NCBI GenBank assembly: GCA_003612525.1
Contig: RAZD01000003.1
Span: forward strand, 1 to 64,000
Origin: a bacterium C-53
GTDB lineage: Bacteria; Bacillota; Clostridia; Lachnospirales; Lachnospiraceae
Direction: 5' to 3'
Length of the DNA stretch: 64,000 bases
In this document: piece by piece, positions 53,289 through 62,858 of the stretch
Position numbering within the stretch: the stretch's first letter is position 1
Layout of the letters: every line of letters starts with the position of its first letter
The notes under the pieces: model-generated
Databases searched by the model: none
Seen by the model: only the letters and a program-made list of their open reading frames with translations
What the model was told of the DNA's origin: nothing
Made by a program: the position numbers and the translations under genes

Positions 53289-53981
53289 TCACCTTTTCAG
53301 CTGAATTAACATTTCCTTGTCCCTCTCCGGGACGCGGAAGGACTCACGCATCTTCGTGATTGACTTGTGAAACGTCCAGTCCGAAAGTTTATTATCAAGC
53401 AAAAACGCATACGTATCCTCCGGATATTTAGCATACGCCGTTGCAACACACCACGCAACCCCCATTTTCGTATAATACGCATCAAACTGTAATTCATTCA
53501 TCACACTTAGTACTCTTTTTATGTATTCATCCGTCAAAAAATGGCTCAAAAGCATTACGGCAGCCACTCTCTGTGAAAACTCCTTCTGTTCTGCCACATA
53601 CTTCATAAGCCATTCAAAAACACGCGCTCTGTTCTTCTTTGCGATTGTAAAATTTTGACAAAAACAGTCATTGACTGCCCAGTCATGAATCGATGGAATA
53701 AACTCATCTGCATAAGACAAAATCGTTTCGATATCATCTTTCGCATAACCGATCGTGTACGCTTTCAAAACTTCCTGCTCAAAATAATCACTTGGGCAGT
53801 TTTCCATGAAAAACCGATAATCCTCCCTCGCAGCCGCTTTTGCCATCTTACGAAGAACAGGCAGGCGCACCCCAATCACAGGCGCGCTTTCTGTCAGAAC
53901 ATGATGTGTGTATTTCACCTGTCCCTCTGTACTATATGCCAGAAGAGACTTTGTTACCTCTTCAATATATCCCTTCGTCAT
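53289..53981 (-). CDS. DNA alkylation repair protein, AlkD-like
   Basis: 230 residues, all-helical HEAT-like repeats. Family features: GVRLPVLRKMAK near the N-terminus, FEQEVLKAYTIGYAK, NDCFCQNF, MGVAWCVATAYAKYPE and the terminal SKLSDWTFHKSITKMRES-like region (here NKLSDWTFHKSITKMRES). AlkD glycosylases excise N3/N7-alkylated purines. Promoter with extended -10 lies about 60 bp upstream. Confidence 0.87.
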   Translation of the reverse strand: MTKGYIEEVTKSLLAYSTEGQVKYTHHVLTESAPVIGVRLPVLRKMAKAAAREDYRFFMENCPSDYFEQEVLKAYTIGYAKDDIETILSYADEFIPSIHDWAVNDCFCQNFTIAKKNRARVFEWLMKYVAEQKEFSQRVAAVMLLSHFLTDEYIKRVLSVMNELQFDAYYTKMGVAWCVATAYAKYPEDTYAFLLDNKLSDWTFHKSITKMRESFRVPERDKEMLIQLKR

Positions 53982-54038
53982 TTCCCGGTAATCCTCCCAA
54001 TATTCCCTCGAAATCTGTTTATGATTTACCGACTAAGT

Positions 54039-54044
54039 ATTATA
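54039..54044 (-). promoter_or_regulatory. Extended -10 promoter of the AlkD/ABC exporter genes
   Basis: Minus strand TGCTATAAT, with TATAAT at 54044-54039, 58 bp before the start codon. No clear -35. Confidence 0.45.
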
Positions 54045-54179
54045 GCACAAATTTTCCATTTTGAACCTACGATTTTTTCTTTTTTTAGCGTATTCTTAAC
54101 ATTTGCAGTTAAACTGCACATTATGCCTTACTCTTCCGGCTTTTCCAGACAATGGCCAGAATATCTTTTCAAACAAGAA

Positions 54180-54270
54180 ATGCATCGAGCTCATTATAAC
54201 CGTACTGTTTTTCCAGATTTTGAAGCAGCCGGTTCAGTTCCGCCCGTTTTCTTTACATCTGCGTTCCATC
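54180..54270 (-). other. Possible decayed coding fragment in the 53982-54352 gap
   Basis: On the minus strand about 27 codons between two stops read RKRAELNRLLQNLEKQYG then YNELDAFL, which looks like true helical protein, but there is no start codon or ribosome site and the frame closes at once. The rest of this 370-bp gap holds the AlkD promoter and the ribosome site of the hemerythrin gene. I see nothing else in it. Confidence 0.2.
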
Positions 54271-54352
54271 CATATCACTCTTGATTCTTAAAAATAAATC
54301 AAGTACAATAATAATAAATCCAACATATACCAAAAAGAGAGGAGAAACTATC

Positions 54353-54751
54353 ATGTATCAGATGAAACCGGAATATTACACGGGAATTGAGGCGATTGAT
54401 CAGGAACATACAAGGCTTTTTGAACTTGCACAGCAGACTCATGATTTACTGAACAATGACATTCTGATAGACAAAGCCGACAGTATCACTCACTTAATTT
54501 CCGAACTGATTGATTATACCCGGACTCATTTTTCCCATGAAGAGGCTTACATGGAAAGCATTCAGTACCCGCGTATTTCCGCACATATTACACTGCACCG
54601 TAAATTTGAGGAAAATCTGATGGTATTTGACCTTGATGCTATTGAAGATGATTTTGACGAGCAGGAGGAAGCGGTACAACACCTTTTGGACTTTCTGGTA
54701 GACTGGCTGATTAACCATATCATGAAAGTCGATATGTTATATGTAAAATAA
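54353..54751 (+). CDS. Bacteriohemerythrin
   Basis: 132 residues, four-helix bundle with the di-iron ligand set: His19 (DQEHTRLFELA), a His-x3-Glu pair in FSHEEAYM, His78 and His82 (AHITLHRKFEE), and His122/Asp127 (NHIMKVD). Binds oxygen reversibly at an oxo-bridged di-iron site; in anaerobes it is thought to help oxygen sensing or protection. The ATG at 54353 follows AGAGGAGA at 8 nt; the upstream ATG at 54281 has no site. Confidence 0.92.
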   Translation: MYQMKPEYYTGIEAIDQEHTRLFELAQQTHDLLNNDILIDKADSITHLISELIDYTRTHFSHEEAYMESIQYPRISAHITLHRKFEENLMVFDLDAIEDDFDEQEEAVQHLLDFLVDWLINHIMKVDMLYVK

Positions 54752-54772
54752 TATTGCTGAAAACGGGACTGG

Positions 54773-55741
54773 TCACACAACCAGTCCCATCTCTTTCAGC
54801 ATTTTTTGATCTTCTTCTATATTGTTTCCCGATGTAGTAAGCATATTTCCCGTAATCGTTGCATTCACACCCGATTCAAACAGCTCTCTGCCTGAATCCT
54901 TTAACAAAATTCTGCCTGCCGCAATGCGAAGCTCGGCCTCCGGATTCAAAAACCGGAATATGGCAAAAGTCCGCTTGATCTCTTCCTCCGTCAATGGCTC
55001 CATTTCCTCATACGGCGTACCTTTAATCGGCATCAAAACGTTGATTGGAATTGAATCTACGCCGATCTCTCTCAGAAGGAGCGCCATCTCCACACGGTCT
55101 TCCCATGTTTCGCCCATTCCAATGATTCCGCCGGAGCACACCTGAAGCCCCGCTTCTTTTGCATCTTTCAGACACCGTATCTTTTCATCGAGCGTATGCG
55201 TCGTACAAATATTCGGAAAATTGCGCCTTGATGTCTCTATATTTTCATGATACATTGACACACCCGCTTCTTTTAATGCCTCAAACTGTTCCTTTGTCAG
55301 CAGGCCATTGGACGCGCATAATTCAATATCATATGTACGACTCATTCTTCGGAATGCCTCAAGCTCCCTTTTGAACTCTTCCCCCTGCAAAACCCTTCCC
55401 GCCGTCACAATCGAAAAGCGGTGGACTCCCGCATTTGCATTCTCACAACATGATTCCATCAGTTCATCCACCGAAAGAAACGGATATTCCTCAATCTGCG
55501 CATGGTTATGCGCCGACTGCGCGCAGTATTTACAATCCTCACTGCACCGGCCGCTCTTGCCGTTTACAATGCTGCACAGGTTCACACGATTTCCCAGTAA
55601 TTCCTCCCGGATATGATTTGCCGCACTGCAAAGCTGGTCAATATCCCCGTCAAAAAGAAAACTCAGGTCGTCTTCCCGCCCGAGTCTCTTTCCTGCAATA
55701 ATTTCTTCTGCAATCCCCATAATACGACTCATATTTTTCAT
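54773..55741 (-). CDS. bioB: Biotin synthase
   Basis: 322 residues, radical-SAM protein. CSEDCKYC supplies Cys66, Cys70 and Cys73 for the 4Fe-4S cluster; CSGGIIGMGETWEDRVEMA and the ITGNMLTTSG end are typical of BioB. It inserts sulfur into dethiobiotin. It stands alone without other bio genes, so the cell probably salvages dethiobiotin or encodes the rest elsewhere. Controlled by a BirA-type operator over a consensus promoter directly upstream. Confidence 0.96.
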   Translation of the reverse strand: MKNMSRIMGIAEEIIAGKRLGREDDLSFLFDGDIDQLCSAANHIREELLGNRVNLCSIVNGKSGRCSEDCKYCAQSAHNHAQIEEYPFLSVDELMESCCENANAGVHRFSIVTAGRVLQGEEFKRELEAFRRMSRTYDIELCASNGLLTKEQFEALKEAGVSMYHENIETSRRNFPNICTTHTLDEKIRCLKDAKEAGLQVCSGGIIGMGETWEDRVEMALLLREIGVDSIPINVLMPIKGTPYEEMEPLTEEEIKRTFAIFRFLNPEAELRIAAGRILLKDSGRELFESGVNATITGNMLTTSGNNIEEDQKMLKEMGLVV

Positions 55742-55772
55742 TACCTCTTTCGTAATCTATCAATATGAAGTC

Positions 55773-55825
55773 ATTATATTACCGGATACTATGATTGTCA
55801 ACCATTTTATTTTGTGGTTGATATT
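55773..55825 (-). promoter_or_regulatory. bioB promoter with BirA operator
   Basis: The minus strand has consensus TTGACA (55801-55796) and TATAAT (55778-55773) with a 17-bp spacer. The inverted repeat ATTGTCAAC (55794-55802), 14 nt, GTTGATATT (55817-55825) matches the Gram-positive BirA box and overlaps the -35, so biotin-loaded BirA would block RNA polymerase. Confidence 0.82.
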
Positions 55826-55837
55826 TTGTCATTCTGT

Positions 55838-57556
55838 TTACATCTTAAATTTATCCACTTCCATTTTAAGCTGTTCTGCAATATCCCGGTTCGAATTCGC
55901 TTCCTGCCCGACCTCGCTGACGCTTCCCGTCAGTGTAACGGTCAGTTCCGACACACTGCTTATGCCAAGAGCGCTCTCCCCCACCGCCGTTTTGATATCC
56001 GAAACGGTTTTTCTGACGTTGTCCATACTGCATCTGATTTCTTCGCTCTCCGCGGCAAACCGCTGCATCATCTCATTCATGCTTCCGACATCATTTCTAT
56101 AGTTTTCGCTTGTTTCAAGCAGTTTTCCATAACCGCCCATCGCTGTTTCATTCATGAAGGTAATCATCGTCTCTGCCTCTGCCGCCAGTTCATCTACGGT
56201 TTCAATCACAGCCGCCGTCACTTCCTGTATTTCGGTAGCGGCGCCTGCCGAATTTGTTGCAAGTTTTCCGATCTCGTCCGCAACCACTGCAAAGCCTCTG
56301 CCTGCCTCTCCTGCCCGTGCCGCCTCAATACTTGCATTCAGTGCAAGAAGCGTCGTTTCCTCCGTAATGCTGATAATATTCCTTGTAAGTTCCCGAATCT
56401 GCTCCACTTCTCTTGACTTCTCAATTTTCTCCTGAACTGCCGATGCCATTTCCGCCGCCTGCGTTTCCGCTCTTTTGCGGTCCTCAATCGCGTTCTTATA
56501 AATTTCTGATGCATTCTGCATAATTTCGTTGGAGGAAAGACTTCCTTCTTCCGACCGATGGTAGATCTCCTCCACTGCGACAAACACCTGTTCGACCAAC
56601 TCATTCACCTGGTCAAGCGATGCGCTTGATTCCTGCATTGCAGCGCTCATCTGCTCCATTGTGGAAGATACATCGGAAATGCTGTTTTCTGCCTCTGATA
56701 AATTCTCCGCCACCATACGTGACGACTCATTCAGGTGTTTCGAATTCGCTGAAATATTCAACATAATCTTCCGTATAAATCCCAGAAGATCATTCAGATT
56801 ATCAGCAATCAGTTCCATTTCATCTCCCGTATGCACATCAATCGACTGCGTCAGATCCCCCTCATTGTGCACCAGCTCATAAATTTTACTGTTAACAACG
56901 CGCAGTTTCTTAATAATCCTCCCGATAATCAGGCTGATAATCACAAGGACAAGCAGCAGGCAGATCACCGTAATAGTAATTGTCTGTCTCAGGATATCGT
57001 TCAGCCGCTTTACCACACCGGAAGCATCATAATCACATCCGACAATCGCAACCACACGTCCGCTGTCGTCCGTAACCGGCATATAGGCAGAAATCAGATC
57101 TCCATGTTCCGTAGAATCTATAAAATCCTGCACATAAGGCGCCCCGCCGAAAACCCCCTGCAATTCCTGATACGATACTTCAAAAGGCTGTCCGTAACCG
57201 GAATGACTGTCCGTATTATCTGTATCCACACCATAATAGACCTGATTTCCATCTGAAAACAGCGTATACAGGAATTTAATGCCACAATCTTCTTTAATTC
57301 CTGTCAAAGTCACAAACAATTCCTGATATGCCTCATCCTTCTCTGATGTAAGTTTTGAAAGCTGATCTGCATCAATCACCTTCGTCGCAATAAATGCAGC
57401 CATCCGTGCCTGCTCCACACCCATTGCAACCATACCGCTCTTCGTATGTGTGTAGGAATTCGTTCCCATAACAGCGCACAATACAATAATCAGCAAGCTG
57501 ACCGGAAGTACGATTTTCGCACGGATACTTATGCTTCTGGTTTTATGGTTTTTCAT
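55838..57556 (-). CDS. Methyl-accepting chemotaxis protein
   Basis: 572 residues: TM1 about 12-35, an extracytoplasmic Cache-like sensor with [26 protein letters not shown]2 about 190-212, HAMP, then the signalling domain with the tip [31 protein letters not shown]. The ATG at 57556 is used because AGAGGGA lies 7 nt before it. Detects an unknown ligand and would signal to CheA; no che genes are in the window. Confidence 0.92.
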   Translation of the reverse strand: MKNHKTRSISIRAKIVLPVSLLIIVLCAVMGTNSYTHTKSGMVAMGVEQARMAAFIATKVIDADQLSKLTSEKDEAYQELFVTLTGIKEDCGIKFLYTLFSDGNQVYYGVDTDNTDSHSGYGQPFEVSYQELQGVFGGAPYVQDFIDSTEHGDLISAYMPVTDDSGRVVAIVGCDYDASGVVKRLNDILRQTITITVICLLLVLVIISLIIGRIIKKLRVVNSKIYELVHNEGDLTQSIDVHTGDEMELIADNLNDLLGFIRKIMLNISANSKHLNESSRMVAENLSEAENSISDVSSTMEQMSAAMQESSASLDQVNELVEQVFVAVEEIYHRSEEGSLSSNEIMQNASEIYKNAIEDRKRAETQAAEMASAVQEKIEKSREVEQIRELTRNIISITEETTLLALNASIEAARAGEAGRGFAVVADEIGKLATNSAGAATEIQEVTAAVIETVDELAAEAETMITFMNETAMGGYGKLLETSENYRNDVGSMNEMMQRFAAESEEIRCSMDNVRKTVSDIKTAVGESALGISSVSELTVTLTGSVSEVGQEANSNRDIAEQLKMEVDKFKM

Positions 57557-57719
57557 GTATAATCCCTCTTCCCTCATAATTTATCATCGTCACAAGACAA
57601 TCTTGGAATTATTGTAACAAAAAATACAACAATCTTTCAAGTTATTTTGAAGGAATATGGAGGATTGTCCGGTATTTTGCCGCAACTCATATCCGTGCTG
57701 ACTGAATCATCACATATTT

Positions 57720-58982
57720 TCAGAATACAACTTCTTTCCAGTAAAGAGATCTTTGTTCCAGAATACGCTGATAATCCGCATCGTTTCTGTGTCCTTTAAT
57801 CTCGTCCATGTATTCAATATAATCACAGACATAAACAAAAACCTTTGACACATCCCGGCCATTTATCGCATACGTATCGCAGAACTGACTGCTGCCATAC
57901 GGAAGTACACGCCCGTCAGCATCAAGCACGGTTAAAAATACCCCCTTTTGCGCACGCTCTTCACTGCATTTTTCCTGTACTGTAATTTCAAATTTGGTTT
58001 TTACAACCTGATACAGACCGGCGCCGTTCTCATTCATTTCATCTACCGTTACAATTTTCTCATTTTCATGATCGGGCTTTATCCTGAGTTGGAATGCAAA
58101 AGGACCGTCAAACCACCAGTTCTGATACTTGTTTGGATACTCATACCAATCCGGCGGCGTAATCTCATTCATAAACGCCTTCCACTCCTCGTCCGACATT
58201 TTGTTCAATTCCTCATCTGTTTTTCCCTGCATATCCAGTTTCTCCTGTTCCTCTTTATCGCCGACAATCCTGTTAATGCAGAAATCCATATCAAATTCAT
58301 CTATACTGCGGTACTCTTCTTTCAGTGTATTATCATTTCCCACAATATCCAACAGATCTATACGGTAAATTCCCGCATAAGTCCGCTCATCCAGAAATGT
58401 TCCTTCCAGCGAGCCGGCTGCCGTATTATCTTCACGCTGTCTGAAAGAATATTCCGCCGTCGCTTCAAAAGAAAGAATCGGTTTTCCTTCCGTATCCAGC
58501 ATCGTATCGGGAAATGCATCTTCACAAGTTATTGTAAGCGACAGATAAATTGCTTCCGTGGAACAGTATGTTTCCGAAACAGATACGGTTACACCATCCA
58601 CAGTTTTCGTATAGGCAGAATCCTCCACAAAACCCTGCGTATACACTCCGCCTCCCTGCTCATTTGAACCATCATTTCCGTTCAGCTCAATCCTGGGCTC
58701 TTCCAGCTTATCTGCCACGGCATCCAGATCCCCCCGATAGGAGTAATCGTCCTGAAGCAGTTTAAAGATATCCCGTATTACCGGTATCTTTGCCGCAAGC
58801 GCCGGCTGGGACGCAAAAATCCCCATACATAATACAAGCATAGCCGCTGTCGCTGTTAATCGAATCAGAGTTTTCTTTCGTTTGTTTCTCATATATATTT
58901 TCTCCCCCTGTTGTATTCCCTCCTGCACATATTCCGTTAAACATCCGGGAATTTCAATTGAATTCAATTTATCATTTTTCAT
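57720..58982 (-). CDS. DUF4179 membrane protein, probable anti-sigma factor
   Basis: About 420 residues. A short cytoplasmic N-terminus (LNSIEIPGCLTEYVQEGI), one membrane helix (about 35-57), then the DUF4179 extracytoplasmic domain (PVIRDIFKLLQDDY, KTVDGVTVSVSETYCSTEAIYLSLTI). This is the layout of ECF anti-sigma factors, and the gene follows an ECF sigma gene by 89 bp. The start ATG 58982 is preferred (GGAG 6 nt upstream); longer starts run into the duplicated leader element. Confidence 0.82.
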   Translation of the reverse strand: MKNDKLNSIEIPGCLTEYVQEGIQQGEKIYMRNKRKKTLIRLTATAAMLVLCMGIFASQPALAAKIPVIRDIFKLLQDDYSYRGDLDAVADKLEEPRIELNGNDGSNEQGGGVYTQGFVEDSAYTKTVDGVTVSVSETYCSTEAIYLSLTITCEDAFPDTMLDTEGKPILSFEATAEYSFRQREDNTAAGSLEGTFLDERTYAGIYRIDLLDIVGNDNTLKEEYRSIDEFDMDFCINRIVGDKEEQEKLDMQGKTDEELNKMSDEEWKAFMNEITPPDWYEYPNKYQNWWFDGPFAFQLRIKPDHENEKIVTVDEMNENGAGLYQVVKTKFEITVQEKCSEERAQKGVFLTVLDADGRVLPYGSSQFCDTYAINGRDVSKVFVYVCDYIEYMDEIKGHRNDADYQRILEQRSLYWKEVVF

Positions 58983-59049
58983 ATTTTTCTCCATTTCCGC
59001 GCCGCTTTTTCGCATAACAGGTCTGTGGCAGGCAATGTACAGACACAAA
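58980..59049 (-). repeat. Duplicated 70-nt leader element, copy A
   Basis: It runs from TTTGTGTCTG to the start codon of the DUF4179 gene and aligns without gaps to 61689-61758 before mntP, with 57 of 70 positions identical by my count. It includes the ribosome site (GGAAATGGAG). TTTGTG can pair with CACAGA (one G-U), and GCG...CGC flank the second half. It lies between the sigma and anti-sigma genes. Confidence 0.75.
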
Positions 59050-59071
59050 TCCCGTTGCGCCTCATAATAAA

Positions 59072-59608
59072 CTAATCTCTGTCAAGCTGATTTTTCAGCG
59101 CCGCTTTTGCACGAAACAAATATGCTTTTACACTTCCGGCCGGAATATCCATGACCTGTGCTATATCATTGATCTTCATTCCCTGAAAATACTGTAAAAT
59201 CACAACGGTCTTATATGCCGGCGGAAGCAGGTCTATCGCATCATACAAATCCGCCTTCTCCTCTATTGAAACCGGAGGCTCCGGCGCCGCTTCCATGCAT
59301 TCACAAAACAGAGCGTCATCTCTGCCTTTCTTTTTCGCCTGATAAATACTATTAATCATAATACGTGTAATCCACGTCTTAAAATACTGCGGATTTCGAA
59401 GCTTATCCATTGAAACCATAGCACGCATCGCACATTCCTGCACAGCGTCCAGAGCATCCTGCTCATTTTTCGTATATATATAAGCGAGTTTATACAGATA
59501 CTCCTGATGCATTACAATCAGATCTCCAAAAGCCTCTCTGTCCCCTTTTAAAGTTCTTCCAATCAGCTCCATGCTTACTGCCTTTGTCATTAAATCTGTC
59601 ACCTTCAT
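59072..59608 (-). CDS. ECF sigma factor (sigma-70 family)
   Basis: About 178 residues with sigma region 2 (FGDLIVMHQEYLYKLAYIYTKNEQDALDAVQECAMRAM, PQYFKTWITRIMINS) and region 4 (LPPAYKTVVILQYFQGMKINDIAQVMDIPAGSVKAYLFRAKAAL). No region 1.1 or 3. The ATG at 59608 has AGGA about 9 nt upstream; 59644 and 59590 are alternatives. Paired with the DUF4179 gene downstream, its probable membrane-bound inhibitor. Likely controls an envelope stress response. Confidence 0.9.
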   Translation of the reverse strand: MKVTDLMTKAVSMELIGRTLKGDREAFGDLIVMHQEYLYKLAYIYTKNEQDALDAVQECAMRAMVSMDKLRNPQYFKTWITRIMINSIYQAKKKGRDDALFCECMEAAPEPPVSIEEKADLYDAIDLLPPAYKTVVILQYFQGMKINDIAQVMDIPAGSVKAYLFRAKAALKNQLDRD

Positions 59609-59752
59609 TTCATTTTTCCTGCCGTCATGCCTCTTAAGCGACATAAAAGCATGTAATGGTTTTTTCAGACGTCTTACATATCATTAGATAATAAAATTGC
59701 ACAAAAAGATACACTTATTCCGATTTTTCTTTTTCCATTAAAAACGCCAATG

Positions 59753-59781
59753 TTTACAGTATTCTAAGTATACGGTATAAT
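59753..59781 (+). promoter_or_regulatory. Promoter of the DUF2200 gene
   Basis: TTTACA (59753-59758) and TATAAT (59776-59781), 17 bp apart, 36 bp before the GTG start. Confidence 0.7.
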
Positions 59782-59816
59782 CAGCATATGGTGCCGAATG
59801 GAAAGGAGGTATCTTT

Positions 59817-60185
59817 GTGAATAATGATAAATTATACCAGATGAAATTTTCGAAAATATATCCTCTTCTCGTCAATAAAGTTTTGAAAAAAGGGCGGACC
59901 AAAGAAGAGATCGACGAAGTCATCCGATGGCTTACCGGATATGAACAGCCGGAGCTGGAAGAAATGGCTGAGGGTTGTGTTTCATATACAGATTTTTTTC
60001 AGAACGCACCGGAATTAAATGAAAACAGGAATTTGATCAAAGGAGTCGTCTGTGGTGTCAGGGTTGAGGAAATTGAAGAGCCTCTGATGAGAGAAATACG
60101 CTGTCTGGACAAACTGGTGGATGAACTTGCAAAAGGGAGGTCAATGGAAAAAATACTGCGAAAAGATGCGAAGAGCAATCCCTGA
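59817..60185 (+). CDS. DUF2200 family protein
   Basis: 122 residues beginning at GTG 59817, with a perfect AAAGGAGG 7 nt upstream. Family pattern: [68 protein letters not shown]. Small soluble protein of unknown function, common in Firmicutes. Fourteen bp before the AAA-like gene; they may be co-transcribed. Confidence 0.87.
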   Translation: MNNDKLYQMKFSKIYPLLVNKVLKKGRTKEEIDEVIRWLTGYEQPELEEMAEGCVSYTDFFQNAPELNENRNLIKGVVCGVRVEEIEEPLMREIRCLDKLVDELAKGRSMEKILRKDAKSNP

Positions 60186-60199
60186 AAAAGTGAGGAGGA

Positions 60200-61465
60200 A
60201 TGAATATGTCTGTTCTCAAACTGCCGATTGGCATTGAGAATTTCAAGGAAATCCGCACAGAAGGATTTTACTACGCCGACAAAACCGGATTGATTGTTGA
60301 ACTTTTAAATAACTGGGGCAAGGCAAATCTTTTTACGCGCCCCAGACGGTTTGGCAAATCCTTAAATATGAACATGCTGAAGCATTTCTTTTCCTATGAG
60401 TGTGACCCCAGGCTCTTTGACGGACTTAAAATCTCGAAGGAAAAGGAACTCTGTGAAAAATATATGGGACAATTCCCGGTGATTTCCATTACCCTGAAGG
60501 GTGTTGATGCACGGAATTATCACGGCGCACAGGCAGCTCTCTGCTCCATTATCGGCAATGAAGCAATGCACTTTTCTGTTCTTCTGGAAAGTGGTCGTCT
60601 TTCTGATGGGGAGAAAATGCGCTACAGAAATCTGACAAAAGTCGATCGAAACGGCAGACAGGAATTCGATCTGTCGGAAGAGACATTAAAAGACAGCCTT
60701 CTGACTCTGTCCCGCCTTCTCTTTAAACATTATGGAAAGAAAGCAATCCTTCTCATTGACGAATACGATGTCCCTCTCGATAAAGCACAACATTACGGAT
60801 ACTACGACGAAATGGTCGATTTGATTCGAAGCCTGTTCGGACGTGCTCTGAAGATTAACGACAGCATCCAGTTCGCCGTTCTGACCGGCTGCCTTCGGAT
60901 TGCAAAAGAAAGCATCTTCACAGGACTCAACAACTTCAATGTTTTTTCCATCACAAATGTACAGTTTGACGAACACTTCGGCTTCACCGATTCTGAAGTC
61001 AGGGAAATGCTCCGCTATTATGGCCTCGAGCATAATTATAAGAAAATAAAAGAATGGTACGACGGCTATCGCTTTGGCAAATCTGACGTCTACTGTCCCT
61101 GGAATGTCATTAATTATGTGAATCTCCTCCGCTTCGAGCCGGACGCCTCCCCGAAAGCCTTCTGGATTCACACAAGCGGCAACGAAATCCTTCGTACCTT
61201 CCTTCAAAAAGCCTCCCCGCGGACAAAACGGGAACTGGAATCCCTTGTAAACGGGGAATGCGTTTCAAAAAAGATCAATCAGGAGCTGACTTACAGAGAG
61301 CTGTACGACAGTACTGACAACCTTTTCAGCGTCCTCTTTACCACCGGCTACCTCACGAAACGCGGGGAATGCGGAGAAGATGCGGATACTTTAAAGCTTG
61401 CCATTCCAAATCTCGAAATCCGTAAACTTTTCATGGAACAGATTCTGAAATGGTTTCAGGAATGA
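60200..61465 (+). pseudogene. AAA-ATPase-like (PF09820) gene lacking its PD-(D/E)XK domain by internal deletion
   Basis: 421 codons. The N-terminal AAA-like domain is intact: PIGIENFKEIRTEGFYYADKTGLI, ATP site TRPRRFGKSLNMNML, Walker B ILLIDEYDVPLDKA, sensor VLTGCLRIAKESIFTGLNN. Family proteins normally run to about 550 residues with a C-terminal nuclease-like (DUF1703) domain. Here the frame stops at TGA 61463 after EQILKWFQE, and the family's terminal peptide is found at once in another frame (61462-61560). So roughly 120-150 codons have been deleted. The remaining protein may still bind ATP; function of the family is unknown. Confidence 0.75.
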
Positions 61466-61560
61466 CGACGATTCTCAAATACGGAATTGCCTGTTATCAG
61501 AAGAGCTGTATGATTCGCACAGCTCCTGAAACTGAAATATGTACCAAGTATAGTTCCTGA
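61462..61560 (+). pseudogene. Out-of-frame C-terminal tail of the AAA-ATPase-like gene
   Basis: Reading from ATG 61462, the codons give MTTILKYGIACYQKSC, which resembles the terminal MxTIxKYGIAxYKKxC peptide of full-length family members. It overlaps the TGA stop of the AAA frame, in the +2 frame, so the deletion junction lies at about 61460. It marks where the gene originally ended. Confidence 0.6.
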
Positions 61561-61578
61561 GGCTGTACTTGGTTTTTT
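61544..61578 (+). terminator. Intrinsic terminator after the AAA-like gene
   Basis: CCAAGTA (61544-61550) pairs with TACTTGG (61566-61572), loop of 15 nt, followed by six Ts. Confidence 0.65.
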
Positions 61579-61688
61579 ATGTTCATATCATCCAAAAGAA
61601 ATATGACCGACAGCCAACACATAAATCACAGAACGGACCGGAAATAAATTTTACCGTCCGGACAATACTAATTCAGAAAAAACAAAGG

Positions 61689-61758
61689 TTTGTGTCTGCA
61701 CGTTGCCTGCCACAAACTCGTTATGCGCACCAACAGCGCGGAAATGGAGCGAAACATG
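61689..61758 (+). repeat. Duplicated 70-nt leader element, copy B
   Basis: The mate of 58980-59049 (57/70 identical, no gaps), ending exactly on the mntP start codon. TTTGTG (61689-61694) pairs perfectly with CACAAA (61711-61716), and GCGC-N7-GCGC forms a second possible hairpin just before the ribosome site. The arm that differs from copy A is changed by a G-U-compatible substitution. Confidence 0.75.
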
Positions 61759-62340
61759 GAATGGAATTTACTGTTTTTTTTAAACAGCATACTGCTTGGT
61801 CTTGGGCTTGCGATGGATGCTTTCTCCGTATCCCTTGCAAATGGTTTAAATGAGCCGGACATGAAAGACAAAAAAATGTGCAAAATAGCCGGAGTATTTG
61901 CCTTTTTCCAGGCCGCAATGCCAATGATCGGATGGATATGCGTCCATACAATCATCCAATATTTTAATGCTTTCCGAAGTTTTATTCCCTGGATTGCATT
62001 GATTCTGTTGCTGTTTATAGGGGGTAAAATGCTTATTGACGGTATTAAACCCAAAAGCGATGAAACAGAAAAGCAAAAAACAGGAACCGCATACCTCTTA
62101 TTACAAGGCATTGCCACTTCCATTGACGCCCTGTCCGTTGGATTTGCGATTGCAGAATATGCCTTCCTTATGGCCATTGTATGTGCACTTATTATTTCAG
62201 TCGTGACCTTCGCAGTCTGCATGGCAGGACTAATGATCGGAAAGAAATTCGGCACTAAATTTTCAGGCAAAGCTGCTATGTTGGGAGGAATGATTCTGAT
62301 TGTGATCGGCCTCGAAATATTCATATCAGAGGTATTTTAA
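61756..62340 (+). CDS. mntP: Manganese efflux pump MntP
   Basis: 194 residues, six membrane helices in two repeats, each with its conserved Asp motif: GLAMDAFSVSLANG in helix 1 and ATSIDALSVGFAIA in helix 4. Exports Mn2+ across the membrane. The start ATG 61756 follows GGAG at 6 nt; a longer frame from 61690 only translates the repeated leader. No yybP-ykoY manganese riboswitch is recognisable upstream, where the 70-nt repeat sits instead. Confidence 0.9.
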   Translation: MEWNLLFFLNSILLGLGLAMDAFSVSLANGLNEPDMKDKKMCKIAGVFAFFQAAMPMIGWICVHTIIQYFNAFRSFIPWIALILLLFIGGKMLIDGIKPKSDETEKQKTGTAYLLLQGIATSIDALSVGFAIAEYAFLMAIVCALIISVVTFAVCMAGLMIGKKFGTKFSGKAAMLGGMILIVIGLEIFISEVF

Positions 62341-62489
62341 ACAGTACAAAAGTCAGAAATTCCTGCTTTCATACGATCTTATCTGCTGCTGATTCCCGGC
62401 AGCAGGTATTCATAGAAGATATGCCGCTTTTCATGCAATCTCTGACATAATGACATCCACACATCTTCCGGAATTTGTACCACTGTTTG

Positions 62490-62858
62490 TCATTGCGTCT
62501 CTATCAGCTTCTGTATTGCCTCTTCCTTTGTCGCCGTAAAAAAGAAATCCTTTCCATGATTTGATTCATAGATAAAATCTTTCAAAGGCTTACTGGTATA
62601 TTTCGAATAATCGCCATACACGGCGCATTTTACATGATAGTTGATATATTTTTGAAGTATTTCTCCCGCAATCCCTGTGCTTAAAATGAAAAACTCTTCA
62701 CATACTGCCGTTTTATCAATTACAATTCTGTCCGCACCTGTTTCGTATCGTACGGTCATTGCCAGGTCCAATGCGGTCTGTACGTCAACAATTACCTTCT
62801 CATCACTGGAAACAACTGCCAGATCGGTTCCATCCATTTTCAAATATTCAATATTCAT
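62490..62858 (-). CDS. DUF4180 family protein
   Basis: 122 residues: VVSSDEKVIVDVQTALDLAMTVRYETGADRIVIDKTAVCEEFFILSTGIAGEILQKYINYHVKCAVYGDYSKY and KDFIYESNHGKDFFF match DUF4180. Soluble, function unknown. Two tandem ATGs; the second (62858) has the better distance from GGAGG (6 nt). Monocistronic. Confidence 0.85.
   Translation of the reverse strand: MNIEYLKMDGTDLAVVSSDEKVIVDVQTALDLAMTVRYETGADRIVIDKTAVCEEFFILSTGIAGEILQKYINYHVKCAVYGDYSKYTSKPLKDFIYESNHGKDFFFTATKEEAIQKLIETQ

Noticed and set aside
61573-61755. yybP-ykoY manganese riboswitch before mntP
   Set aside because: The conserved core of that riboswitch was not found; the interval instead holds the duplicated 70-nt element.
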